A stretch of 64,000 nt of DNA from Saururus chinensis. Lineage: Eukaryota > Streptophyta > Magnoliopsida > Piperales > Saururaceae. Below are positions 22,432 to 33,756 of the stretch, piece after piece. Within the stretch, counting starts at the first letter, position 1, and each line of letters starts with the position of its first letter. The position numbers and the translations under genes are program-made. The stretch spans positions 16,799,014 to 16,863,013 of the forward strand of contig CP141144.1 of assembly GCA_035235625.1 (NCBI GenBank), written 5' to 3'. The notes beneath the pieces are model-generated. The model made no database searches. It was not told where the DNA came from and worked only from the letters and a program-made list of their open reading frames with translations.

Positions 22432-23594
22432 ATGGTGACCACTACTGAGGCAGAGAAGATGTCCAGCGAGCTCTCTCTGGCCCATACCAACCTGCTAAAC
22501 ATTCAATTTGGCTTTGTCAACTCAATGGCCATCAGGTGTGCCATTCAGCTGGGCATACCCGACATCATCCACTCCCATGGCTCAGTTCCCATGTCCCTAG
22601 CCGACCTTGCATGTGCAATCCCTATATCCGAGGCCAAGGCTTCCCACCTCGGCCGCCTCATGCGACTGCTGGTCCACTTGGGCATTTTTGCCTCAAAGGA
22701 CTCTTGCGGCGAGCCTGGATACCTCCTCACACCCACCTCGACTCTTCTTCTTGCGAATGACTGCAAAAATAACTGCGTCACGCCTTATTCACGAATGGTG
22801 CTGGACCCCTACCTGGTGAACCCTTGCTTTTAATTCAGTGACTGGTTCAAGATGGAGGGCTCTATGCCCTTCGAGCTCTGCCATGGGGGCCGCATGTGGG
22901 AGGTGTCAGCTAAAAGCCCTGAGTTCAACAAAGGCTTCAATGCGGCCATGGCTAGCCACAGCCAGTTCTTAATGAGCGCCATTGTTAAACAGTGTCCTCA
23001 TGCGTTCCAAGGCTTGCAGTCCCTGATCGATGTTGGGGGCGGGGTTGGGGGCTCCGCTAGGACCATCGCAAAGGAGTTTCCTCACCTGAATGTATCAGTG
23101 CTAGATCTTCCCCATGTGGCTGCAGTGATGCCCAAAGAATCCGGAGTGGAAGTCATAGGAGGAGACATGTTCAAGCACATTCCACATACAGATGCAGTGT
23201 TTCTTAAGGTTGGTGCAGTTTATTTCTTGACGATACTTGTCATCAAACTACTGTAGATGTTTGATTAATTAATGGTTATGGCATTGTGCAGTGGATTCTT
23301 CATGACTGGAATGACGAGGAGTGCGTACAGATTCTACGCAAATGCAAGGAGGCGGTGCCATGCAAAGAGGAAGGAGGGAAGGTGATCATAGTAGAAGCGG
23401 TGGTGAACTCCAAACCCGAAGACCACAAGTATACACAGGCTGAGTACTGCGCAGATGTGATGATGATGGCACTGACTACAGGGTGGGAGAGGGATGAGCA
23501 GGAGTGGAGCAAAATTTTCAAAGACGCAGGCTTTAAGGACTACAAGATCACACCCGGCTTAGGTGTTAGGTCATTGATTGAGCTTTATCACTAA
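22432..23594 (+). pseudogene. OMT2: O-methyltransferase pseudogene with premature stop
   Basis: It is collinear with OMT1: exon 1 22432-23208, intron 23209-23291, exon 2 23292-23594, splice sites intact. The tyrosine codon at residue 134 (TAC in OMT1) is TAA at 22831-22833, so translation stops after 133 residues, before the SAM and catalytic motifs. Further replacements hit positions identical in the other copies (G61C, G153R with the neighbouring A152G, D176H), which fits relaxed constraint. The reading frame after the stop remains open, so decay is recent. Readthrough or a reference error cannot be excluded from one sequence. Confidence 0.85.
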
Positions 23595-24070
23595 ATTGTT
23601 TCTGCTACTTTCAAGAATCATGATATTTGTAAGTTATCCAAATGTGCTTTAATAATCCCCATAAGAGGATATGGATGTAGATTGTGAAACCATTTGGACA
23701 AGGTTTTTTCTAATTTTAGTGCGTGGTACAGATATTTTTCATGTTCTCTCAGACTTTGACTGACGAAATTGAACAGTGGTTGTTTATTTATAATTTTAAA
23801 TTTGCTCGTAATCTTAATTCTCTGTTTCTTCAAAACGTTCGCCATTGATTCTGTACAAAAAATGGTCGACGAATCCTTAATTGTGATGGGGCGCTATACT
23901 TCGGTATATTTTGGAGTAGAGGAGACAACAAAAAATCTGCTTCATTAGTGGATACATGGCAAATTAGTATGCAATTATGGTCTTCTTTGAGATGCTAGAA
24001 CTAGGAAACACATGCATGTTATTCAAAACTTAAAAACCTTGTGTATAGCAATTGGATGCAAACAAGTTTG
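23595..24070. repeat. 3' flank of OMT2, interrupted by a copia element
   Basis: Matches 11267-11757 downstream of OMT1. It ends abruptly at GCAAACAAGTTTG, next to a truncated LTR. The last part of this segment (about 23700-24068) is repeated on the far side of the retrotransposon at 29156-29535. Confidence 0.7.
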
Positions 24071-27000
24071 TATGGATCTAGGAACGCCAATACGAAAGCA
24101 AAGTACAAAAGGGAATTTAACGTGGTTCGGCTTTGCTGCTTATATCCACGAGATCACACAATTCCACTAAATAGAGAATCAGAATACAAGAGAATTATAA
24201 GATTTCTCAGCAACACTTCTCACGCAATACACAAGAAGAAAACTCCAACTTCCTCCTCCCAGAAATTCCTGTTCTTCTTCTCTTTGCGTAGACCTCTCAG
24301 TTCCGGGTCGTGGTGGCTGTATTCTCTTCTCTGGTCTAGAATTCTTCTCTCGTCAAAATCCACTTTACGTCTCAATCACATAAGCCTCCTTTAATGATCC
24401 TATTTATAACTTAGGTCTTTTGAGTAAAGGACAAGACTGCCCTTCACTAAAGACAAGCCGTAATTGATTTCACCATCAACAATCTCCCACTTGAGACCTA
24501 ATTACTCGAAATCTTCAGCAATAATTCTCCTACTCAAATTGATCCCTATCGAATCAATTTCATAGATAGAGCCAATTGTAAGTAAGACAATTGCTCCATT
24601 TATATCTAATGTATCTGTGTGATCACCACCATTCTTCTAGTGTAGAAGACCAATGGTGGTTAAGCAAATGCTCAATTTCTCTATTGTCACCACTTTAGTA
24701 AACATATCCACTAGATTCTCCTTAGTATGAATTTTCTCCAAGAAGACTTTCTTCTCTTCAACAAGTTCTCTCACAAAATGATACTTGATTTCAATATGTT
24801 TTGTTCTAGAATGAAACACATTGTTCTTTGTCATATCAATTGCACTCTTGTTATCACAATAGAGTGCACACCTCTTTTGAGGTTTGTCTAACTCCTTTAA
24901 GAATGTTTTTAACCACATTATCATCTTGCAAGCTTCAGTGGCTGCAATATACTCTACCTCAGCAGATAAATTTGTCACAGATTTCTGCAATTGTGACTAC
25001 CAAGCAACTGAACCACTGCATAATGTGAAGACAAAACCTGTAGTGTTTCTTCTGTTATCAAGATTACCTCTATAATCTGAATCAACAAAGCCAACTAAGT
25101 TAATCCTGTAACTCCCACCAAAGTGTAAAGTCATACCTGAGGAACCCTTCAGATATTTAAGAATCAATTTCACTGCATTCTAGTGCTCTTCTCCTGAATT
25201 CGCCATAAACCTTGCAACTTGACTCACAACATGAGCTATATCTGATCTGGTGCAAGTGGTTGCATACATCAATAAGCCTACAACAGATGCATAAGGAACC
25301 TTGTTCATGTAAGTTATATCTTCCTGTCTAGTAGGAGACTGCTCATTTGAAAGCCTAAAGTGAGCTGCCAAGGGAGTACTAACTGGTTTGGCACCCAACA
25401 TGCTGAACTTCATCAAGACCTTCTCAATATATTCCTCTTAGGATAATTTCAGCACTTTCTGCTCTCTATCTCTTGTAATTCGCATGTCAAGGATTTGCTT
25501 GGCTGGTCCAAGATCCTTCATTGCAAATTTAGAAGACAACTGTCTCTTGAGCATCTCAATCTCACCATAATTTGCTCCTACAATCAACATGTCATCCACA
25601 TATAACAACAAAAGCAAGTAGGAGGTTCTCAACCTTTTGTAATAATAGCAATGATCAGAATAGCAACGAAAAAATCCAATGGATAGCATAAATTCATCAA
25701 ACTTTTTATACCACTGTCTTGGAGCTTGCTTGAGACCATACAAGCTCTTAGACAACCTGCACACCAAATTCTCCTTTCCTCTTACCACATAACCTTGGGG
25801 TTGATGCATATAGATCTCCTCTTCCAAGTCACCATGTAGGAAGGCCGTTTTAACATCTAACTGTTCTAAGTGAAGATCCTCGACTGCAACAATGGACAAC
25901 ATCATTCTGATGGTAGCAATTCTGACAACAGGAGTAAATATCTCTGTATAATCTACTCCATACTTTTTCTCAAAGCCTTTGACAACTAGTCTAGCTTTGT
26001 ACCTCTTGCTTCCATCAGCTTCATATTTCAGCCTATAAACCCACTTGTTATGTAATGTCTTTTTACCTGAAGGTAGAGGAACTAATTCCCAAGTTTGATT
26101 AGATGACAATGAATCCATCTCATCCTCCATAGCACGCTCCCACTGAACTGAAGTGTCTATCCTGCAAGCTTCCTCAAAGCTTTCTGGTTCACCACTATCA
26201 GTCAAAAGTAAATAATTCAGACTAAGATCAAATATGGAATGCATACCGGATATGCTATCAAGGTCAGAGGGATCAAATATCTTCTTCTTCTTAATCTGCC
26301 TGGAACTTGTCCAACCAAGTGGTGTCTGTAATGGAACTGCATCTGCAACTATCTCGGAAGAAGTCTCAACTACCTGTTCATGACTAGATGGACCGGCCCC
26401 ATTGTGTGTTTCAGCCTCAAGTTTTACAAACTCAGTTTCAACCTATTTCATCTTCCCCTTTTGTAGATCTTGATGGTGCTTATACAACTCTGTCTCATGA
26501 AACACAACATCAATGCTCCAAACAACCTTCTTATGGACTGGATCCCACAGTCTGTAACCATAAGCATGTCCACCATAGCCAACAAAGTAGCACTTGTTGG
26601 ATTTGGAATCCAACTTGCCCCTATGTTCTGCATCAGCATGCACATAAGCAGCACAACCAAAGACTCTTAAGTGATCAATCTTTACCTCCTTGTTTGACCA
26701 TGCCTCTTCAAGAATGCCTCCATCTAGGGGGTAGCATGGAAACCTATTGATCAAATATGCTGCAGTATCAATAGCATAACTCCAGAATGAGAGTGGAAGG
26801 CCACAGTATAGCCTCATACTACATGCCTTCTCTATGATGGTCCTATTCATCTGCTCTGCAACACCATTCTGTCTAGGCTGTCTAGGAGTGGTAAGCAACC
26901 TGTGAATGTCATGCTTATCATAGCAGGATTAGAATTCCCTACTGCAATATTCACTCCATTGTCTGACTTCAAACACTTCAACTTTAATCCTGTCTCATTT

Positions 27001-29155
27001 TCAACAAGTGTTTTCCATTGCACAAAGATAGAAAATACATCTGATTTATTCTTGGCAAAGTAAACCCATAACTTGCGAGAAGCATCATCAATAAACGTAA
27101 TGAAGTAAGACGCACCTCCAAGGGATAAAACCTGTGCTAGTCCCCAAACATCTGTGTGTACAAGTTCAAGATGCTCAAACCTGCATTCCGGGGTAGCTCT
27201 GGAAAATGAAACTTTGTGTTGCTTGCCCATGACACAATGCTCACAAAATTCCAAATCTGCACACCTTAAACTAGGTAACTTTCCCTTAGCCTGTAACACC
27301 TTCATTCCCTTCTCTAACATATGTCCAAGGCGACAATGCCATAAACTAACATCAACTGCATTAGAGGCCACTGCAATAGAATGTTTAGAACAACTAGATG
27401 TCATATACAATGTTCCAATTTTCTTCCCCTTAGCCACAACCATGATAGTTTTACTCATCTTCCAACTATTATTCATGAAATGAGTAGTAATACCATAAGC
27501 AGCCGATTGACTAACAGAAATAATGTTCTTTGTCAAACGAGGCACAAGACGAACATCTTTTAACACAAGCACAACATTATCATCAATCAACAAACAAATG
27601 TCACCCTTGCCTATTATTTCACAAGTCTGATCATTTCCCAAGTAGGCATTGCCCAAGTCACTAACTACAAAATTCTGCATCAAGTCTTTTCTAGAAGTAG
27701 CATGAAATGAGGCACCACTATCAATAATCAAAACATCACATTTATTTTCCATAGACAATAACATGCAATCAGCTTCAACAACATTAACATTATTTTTAGC
27801 ATGATTTTGTACTCCATCATGAGGGGGGTTTAGGCAATCCTTCTTCGAGTGACCTTTCTGCCCACACTGCCAACAAGCCCCATCACCCTTACAGTGTTTA
27901 GGCTTAGACCGCCCCCTTCTAGACTTACCTCTCCATCCTGGTTTGCCTCTTTGAGGCCGCCGCACCCAATCTTCCATAGTCAGGGCTGAACCGGATGAAG
28001 AAGAACCACCCTTACAGCATGTTTCTTCAGCCAATATCATTCCACACACATCATTCAACTTAAATATATTATGGGAACTATGCACAGCAACTTTAAATGA
28101 TTCCAAATAAAATGGCAAAGACTTAAGCAAAACAATAGACTGTATATCTTCAGTAAAATTAACATCTACTGCCTCAAGTTGATTAACCAAAGCATGGAAG
28201 GAATTCAAGTGATTGACTACAGTCACATCATCAGACATTTTCAAATCAAAGAAATTGGTCACAAGGTGTACCTTGTTTGTAGAAGAAGGGCTCACATATA
28301 ACTGCGCACGTAGATCAAAGCATTTCTTCGTGGTCTTGGCCTTCGTGATGTTCGAAGCCACCGATGAAGAAATAGATAATCTGACCGCTCCTAGAGCCTT
28401 GCGATCAAGCAATTCCCACCTTGCAATCTCTTCCACCTTGTCTTCACCAACATGCTTGATAGTAAACAATGGCAAGTAGAGGTCCTTTTGGTACAGGTAA
28501 TCTTCAATCTGCATGTGCCAAAATCTATAAGTTTGGCCATTGAATTTCCCTATCTTGAACTTGCTATCGTCGGCTATCTCCTCCCGAAGCTCCAATACCA
28601 ATTGTGGGGAATAAAACTACAGGCCTCGCCAAACAGAGTATAAGTTTACTGTACTCTGGTTCTGGCAAAACAGAATATATATTTATTGTTCTGGAGTTCT
28701 AAGCAAACAGAGTATAGTTTTACTGTTCCCCTGCCTGCATTGCAGAAATATGGATCTGAACGCCAATACGAAAGCAAAGTATACAAGGGAATTTAAAGTG
28801 GTTCGGCCTTGCTGCCTACATCCACGGGATCACACAATCCCACTAAATAGAGAATCAGAGTACAAGAGAATTACAAGATTTCTCAGCAACGCTCCTCACG
28901 CAATACACAAGAAGAAAACTCCAACTTCCTCCTCCCATAAATTCCTGTTCTTCTTCTCTGCGTAGACCTCTCAGTTCCGGGTCGTGGTGGTTGTATTCTC
29001 TTCTCTGGTCTAGAATTCTTCTCTCATCAGAATCCACTTTACGTCCCAATCACATAAGCCTCCTTTAATGAGCCTATTTATAACTTAGGTCCTCTGTATA
29101 AAGGACAAGACTGCCCTTCACTAAAGACAAGCCGTAATTGATTTCACCGTCAACA
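24071..29155 (-). mobile_element. Ty1/copia LTR retrotransposon, degraded, left LTR truncated
   Basis: The right (5') LTR is 28603-29155, 553 bp, running TGTGGGG to CAACA on the plus strand. The primer-binding site is 28586-28600, reading TGGTATTGGAGC on the minus strand. The left (3') LTR is 24071-24481, preceded internally by a polypurine tract (revcomp AAGTGGGAGAT). The left LTR lacks the outer 146 bp present in the right one. By eye the shared parts differ at roughly two dozen positions, so the LTRs are not recent twins. The sequences outside the two ends are not a simple target duplication (see findings). Confidence 0.88.
24637..28601 (-). pseudogene. Ty1/copia gag-pol polyprotein, broken by frameshifts and stops
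   Basis: Minus-strand domain order is gag with a zinc knuckle CWQCGQKGHSKKDC (about residues 238-251), aspartic protease IIDSGASFHAT (about 290-300), integrase zinc finger WHCRLGH with CEHC, and integrase core with HTDVW and SDNG, all in one frame of 584 residues ending at 26847. The integrase then shifts frame (26898-26443, GVAEQMNRT). Reverse transcriptase follows in 26244-25438 with KARLVVKGF, LDVKTAFLHGDL and the catalytic YVDDM (about 25590), and RNase H (25416-24637) contains CDNKSA and KHIEIKYHF. This order, with integrase before reverse transcriptase, is copia type. Breaks near 26850, 26400, 25440 and 25180 make it non-functional. Confidence 0.92.
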
Positions 29156-31213
29156 GGTTTTTTCTAATTTTAGTACAAGGTAAAGATATTTTCATGTTCT
29201 CTCAGACTTTGACTAACGAAATTGTACAGTGGTTGTTTATTTATAATTTTAAATTTGCTCGTAATCTTAATTCTCTGTTTCTTCAAAACGTTCACCATTG
29301 ATTTTGTACAAAAAATGGTCGACAAATCCTTAATTGTGATAGGGCGCTATAAACTCGATGTAATTACCTTCGGTATATTTTGGAGGAGAGGAGACAACAA
29401 AAAATCTGCTTCATTAGTGGATACATGGCAAATTAGTATGCAATTATGGTCTTCTTTGAGATGCTAGAACTAGGAAACACATGCATGTTATTCAAAACTT
29501 AAAAACCTTATGTATAGCAATTAGATGCAAACAAATTTGTCTTCTTCTATTTAGAAAGTTCCCATCTAATAATGTTGCACCATTAACCACAAAAATTATG
29601 CTCCAAAACTACTACTCTTCCGAGGGAATCTAATCTACGACTGGATATGCCAAAACTAGACCGCTAGACCATGCCATTGATTATTATGTTGAGAATTTTT
29701 CATATTACATTGCCCAGTAAGTAAATGTTTTATATTTTTTAGTTTTAACACTTAATCTCATACAACCAAATTTAGTACAAAATTGCCTTTTGATTATAAA
29801 TAAATTTAATTCTCACATGTTTCCCTATTAATCAACAGTGTAAAGGGAGGACACTGTTCCGGGGAGCATTGTGATCACTAGTAATAGATGACCAGCAGTG
29901 GGTCATCAGAAACGATAAAAGTAGTATTTTCATCCTTTTTTCCTCTACGAAAGCTTCCAAGTTGAAAAAACTTTTATTTTGCCTACACAAGTGACCCATT
30001 CAACTTCATAATGTATAGAATTCTTTTTTTTTTGTACATTACAACAGAAAGATAGCAAATGATGATGAATTTATTGGCGGAAAGGTGTGGCTAATGAACA
30101 ATGATCCCCATGTGAGGTAAGACGAGCACTGATAGAAGTAAAAGAAAAACTTGCTTTTCTCAATGGTAATATGACTTTGAAATATTTGAATTTGTCTTCG
30201 AAATCATCTATATTGTATGAATTTGGCAATGATGAAGACCTATAATTAGTGCTTATCATTCATGAAAAGGTAAATAAAGAAGTGTTATCCTTGTATGTGA
30301 AGATGAACAGGGCTACGAATGGAGACAAATCACTATTACTGGAACGAAAATCAATTGTGAATAAAGATAAAACACAAAGGATGGAGAAGGTTGTATCAAC
30401 TTACCCTAACATGAATGCCAGATTACACGATATTGCGCTTCTTGATAACATGATAATTTAAATAGTCATGTTGATGGAAACATGATACTGATATTCTCAC
30501 ATAACTAATGATGCGACATATGAATGTGATATCTCACATATTCGTGTTAGAATACAAATGATAACACTACTTTTATAAAAAATAGTCCCATCAATGTTAA
30601 GATATAATTTATAGGTGTGTAATTGAATACAAGATGGTGAGTTAAATCGCATATTCATTAACAAGTTAATGCCCATTGTAAATTGGGATAACTTGGTGAG
30701 TTTAACTCAACAAATCCGCATCTAACATTGTCCAACATCACAATGTTGACAAAACTTGATATAGAAGGCATGCACAATAGATTTCAAGAAATGTCTATGA
30801 CAATGGGTGCGTTAAAGGCTTCATGTTAGAGTGATAGCTATGATCCTATAACACATTGGGCCCTAGGAGCCTTAAATTCAATAGCAAAACCTGACCCGAG
30901 GGTTCAAAAATATCGTAATAAATTTTTCTTTTTCTTCTTCTTCTTGTTCTTCTTCTTCCTGGAGCATCTTATGTGTGCTAGATTTGTAATATTCCTCTGG
31001 CATTATAGAGCTTCAAAGCTTCACTACGCGCTCACTAGAATAAAATTATAATTTATTATTAATTGGATAGGGCCAACATTGTCATAAAGTTTGTTGCCTA
31101 CGTACTTATTGGAAAATATCTCTTATGTTATTCCTATAGGATCATGTACCAACATATTTCTTCCTAGCAGCTACTACATCTTCATACATCATAAAATTAG
31201 ATATTTCATTTAG

Positions 31214-32790
31214 GCATAGTTTGGATGACACTTTGTGTCCTCTGGAAAGCTGCTTTTGGTTGAAATCACTTTTTGAAAAACAAAGTAAAAGGAGGTTATG
31301 TTTACATATGCATTATAGAAAATCAGCTTTTCAAAAAAAGTTCTAAAAATCATGTTTGGGTAGCCATTGTATTACATATCATCTCCGTTATTAAAAATAC
31401 ATGTTTTGTCCTCAAATAATTAGAGGAAAAGGGGTCAGGTAGATGAGGGTGGTCATCAATGGCGGATGAGGGTGGTCGTCAATGGAGGACGAGGGTGGTC
31501 ATCAATGGCGAATGATGGTGGGAGAAGGAGAAGTATATTTTACTAAAGAGGAGAAATAGAAGGGAGTTAGCATAGGAGGGAAGAAGAAAATGTGTGAGGG
31601 CAGTTGTTAGCCCCTCCACTTTTTGCTTTGACAAGGGGGCGGCTACCCCCTATACTTGGCAGCGGACAGCCAAGTTAGCTTAAGCGACGGACAGCTTGAG
31701 CAGCCCCTTGGGCACGGTTGGATGTTGGGAGCAGCGTTGGACCGGTTCCGGATGAGCACTTACCTTGCGGAGCAGGCTGAGGCAGAGTCCCTGCGCGGGC
31801 AGGACTCTTAGTGGTATGTTGGGCGCCACAACACCCTAGGGACGGACTCCTAGGAGCGCTAGGACACAGGGAGGCAGCACAGCCCTACTCCTAGTACGGA
31901 TAGGAGACGATGCACAGGTTTCCTCGGATGACAAAACTCTAGAAACTGATGGACGCTAGACTCCTAGTCAAAGTCGGAATCCTTCATAGGTTTCCTAGGC
32001 TGGCTGGGACGACCATGGGCTGGGAGAGTTGGGACAGGGAGGGACTCTGTATTTTGGGCTGGCTTGTATTGTATTCCTAGTGGGACTCGGACTCGTATGC
32101 TGAGTCTATATAAGGGGGAAGGCTGGGGGCGACCTGGGCATTGAGAAATCCAGGAATCCAGAGAGAAAGAGAGAGGACGAACCAGAGAGAAGGTGCTCCC
32201 TCTCTGCATGCGATCTGGCTGGTCAGCCCCGCCCCTTCTCCCTGCCATTGTAGCCGACGGATTGTGTTTACAAGCATTGGGCGGAGCCCCTTTGCACCAG
32301 AGAAGGCTGAGTAGGCTGTTTACTTGTTTTCCCCTGTGCATACGAGAGGGAAGGACGGAGAGTTGGCTGCTGGTTGTGCGAGACAGCTAGGCCATCACAG
32401 GCTGAGGACGCTAAAGAAAGCTCCACCCCTGTGACTACAGTTATAGTGGGAGGAGAAGAGAGAAGGGGGTTTTATTGGATAGGAAAATGCACGCATGTAA
32501 AAAGGAAAAAAATGCAAAAGTGTTATGACAAGAGAGAAGAGAAGGGTAAAAATATCAACTCGTAATATTTTTACTTTTTGTTATATGCTTTTAGTCTAAC
32601 CCTCCTCTGGAGGAAAGTTACGTAGAAAGCAGTTGAAAAGTTGAAAAGCAAAAGTGAGTCAAAATAGGGTTAAAGACGTTTTTGAAACAAAGTGAGGTTT
32701 TTGGTCTAAATTGCCTAACCAAATAAAATTTATATGCAAAGCAATAAAAAGCTAATAGAAAGTGGTTGTAAAGCATCATCCAATCAAGGC
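31214..32790. mobile_element. TIR element, unit 2 copy, interrupted by a solo LTR
   Basis: Left end GCATAGTTTGGATGACAC, right end AAAGCATCATCCAATCAAGGC. It is collinear with the 13412-14210 copy except for the insertion at 31605-32439. No transposase frame. Confidence 0.6.
31605..32439 (+). mobile_element. Probable solo LTR (~835 bp) nested in the TIR element
   Basis: All other units read GTGAGGGCAGTCA directly into AGTGGGAGG. Here about 835 bp intervene, beginning TGTTAGCCCCTCC and ending GTGACTACA, with CAGTT on both sides (31601-31605 and 32438-32442, overlapping the ends by a base or two). The segment is GC-richer than its surroundings, has a CTATATAAGGG promoter-like box at about 32105 and no retroelement coding sequence, as expected for a solo LTR left by LTR-LTR recombination. 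The exact ends are uncertain because TG...CA and the CAGTT duplication overlap. Confidence 0.65.
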
Positions 32791-33756
32791 TTTACTTAGA
32801 ATCTAATAAATCATTCCTTTATGAAATCACGTAAATCATTCTTTTATAATATGGAATAATCATTCAATATAAAGTACGATAAATCTACAAATCAAAGAAT
32901 CTAATAGATCCTTCTTTCATAGCGTTGAATAACTCAATCATCTAGAGACCCTAATGAATCATTTAGAGTTAGACATAACATTCTTTCACAAAATCAAATA
33001 AATCAATCATTCAGATGATATAATAAATAATTTAAGAATAAGATATATCATTCTTTCATATAGTCTAGCAAATAAATTATTCAAAGAATCCAATAAATCA
33101 TTCAGAATCATACATATCATTCGTTCACAAACGAGAGCAAAGCAAAGCAAATTAGAGTAGTGATACTATTCTTTCACATAGCAAAGTCATGGCACCTAAA
33201 GGCTTGCTCATGTGCTCATGGGGCCACGAAAGCCAGAAGAATAAGAATTGCCCATGATAATCCGAATTTTGTGTACGGTAGAGCCAAGTGTGGCAGGTAT
33301 CCATGTTTGAAGCCGTGATAGTTAACGGCCTACTCCCACGCTCAAGGGGCCACATAAGCCAAAAAAATGTGAATTGTCCATAATATTCTACATCTTTGCG
33401 TACCATAGCCAAATATGGTAGGTAACAAAAAGTCCAAAGACCTAAAACATCATAATTCCATAAAATAATCATTCATATCATTAGATAAATCATTTGTTCT
33501 TTGAACAAAAAGTCTTTTCAATAAAATGTGCCATTAGGGATCCTCCTCCTAGGTCAAATCGAATGGATACTATGAGTTGACCCATTAATGCACGAAAATA
33601 AATATCACTTGACATATTTTCCTTCTTCTTTCGCGTATCTATAAATAAATTCAATATGAAAGTGACAATGATCTTAAATTTTATTGCATATTGGCTTCTT
33701 TCTTGCTGACTTAACATACACATGAAACCATGTGTGATCCTACGTTTTATTGCTTA

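Larger units (their letters stand above)
29156..33756. repeat. Continuation of unit 2-type 3' flank after the copia element
   Basis: It starts at GGTTTTTTCTAATTTTAG, equivalent to 11372 in unit 1 and to about 23702 in unit 2, and then runs collinear with unit 1 to the CACTA target TTA (33754-33756). It includes a TTC-rich stretch (30925-30958), a TIR element (31214-32790), a minisatellite (32791-33165) and the two-copy tandem repeat (33185-33435). No gene supported. Confidence 0.65.

Noticed and set aside
32193..32390. Short frames in the GC-richer insertion of unit 2
   Set aside because: The insertion behaves as a solo LTR with a TATA-like box and no coding domain.
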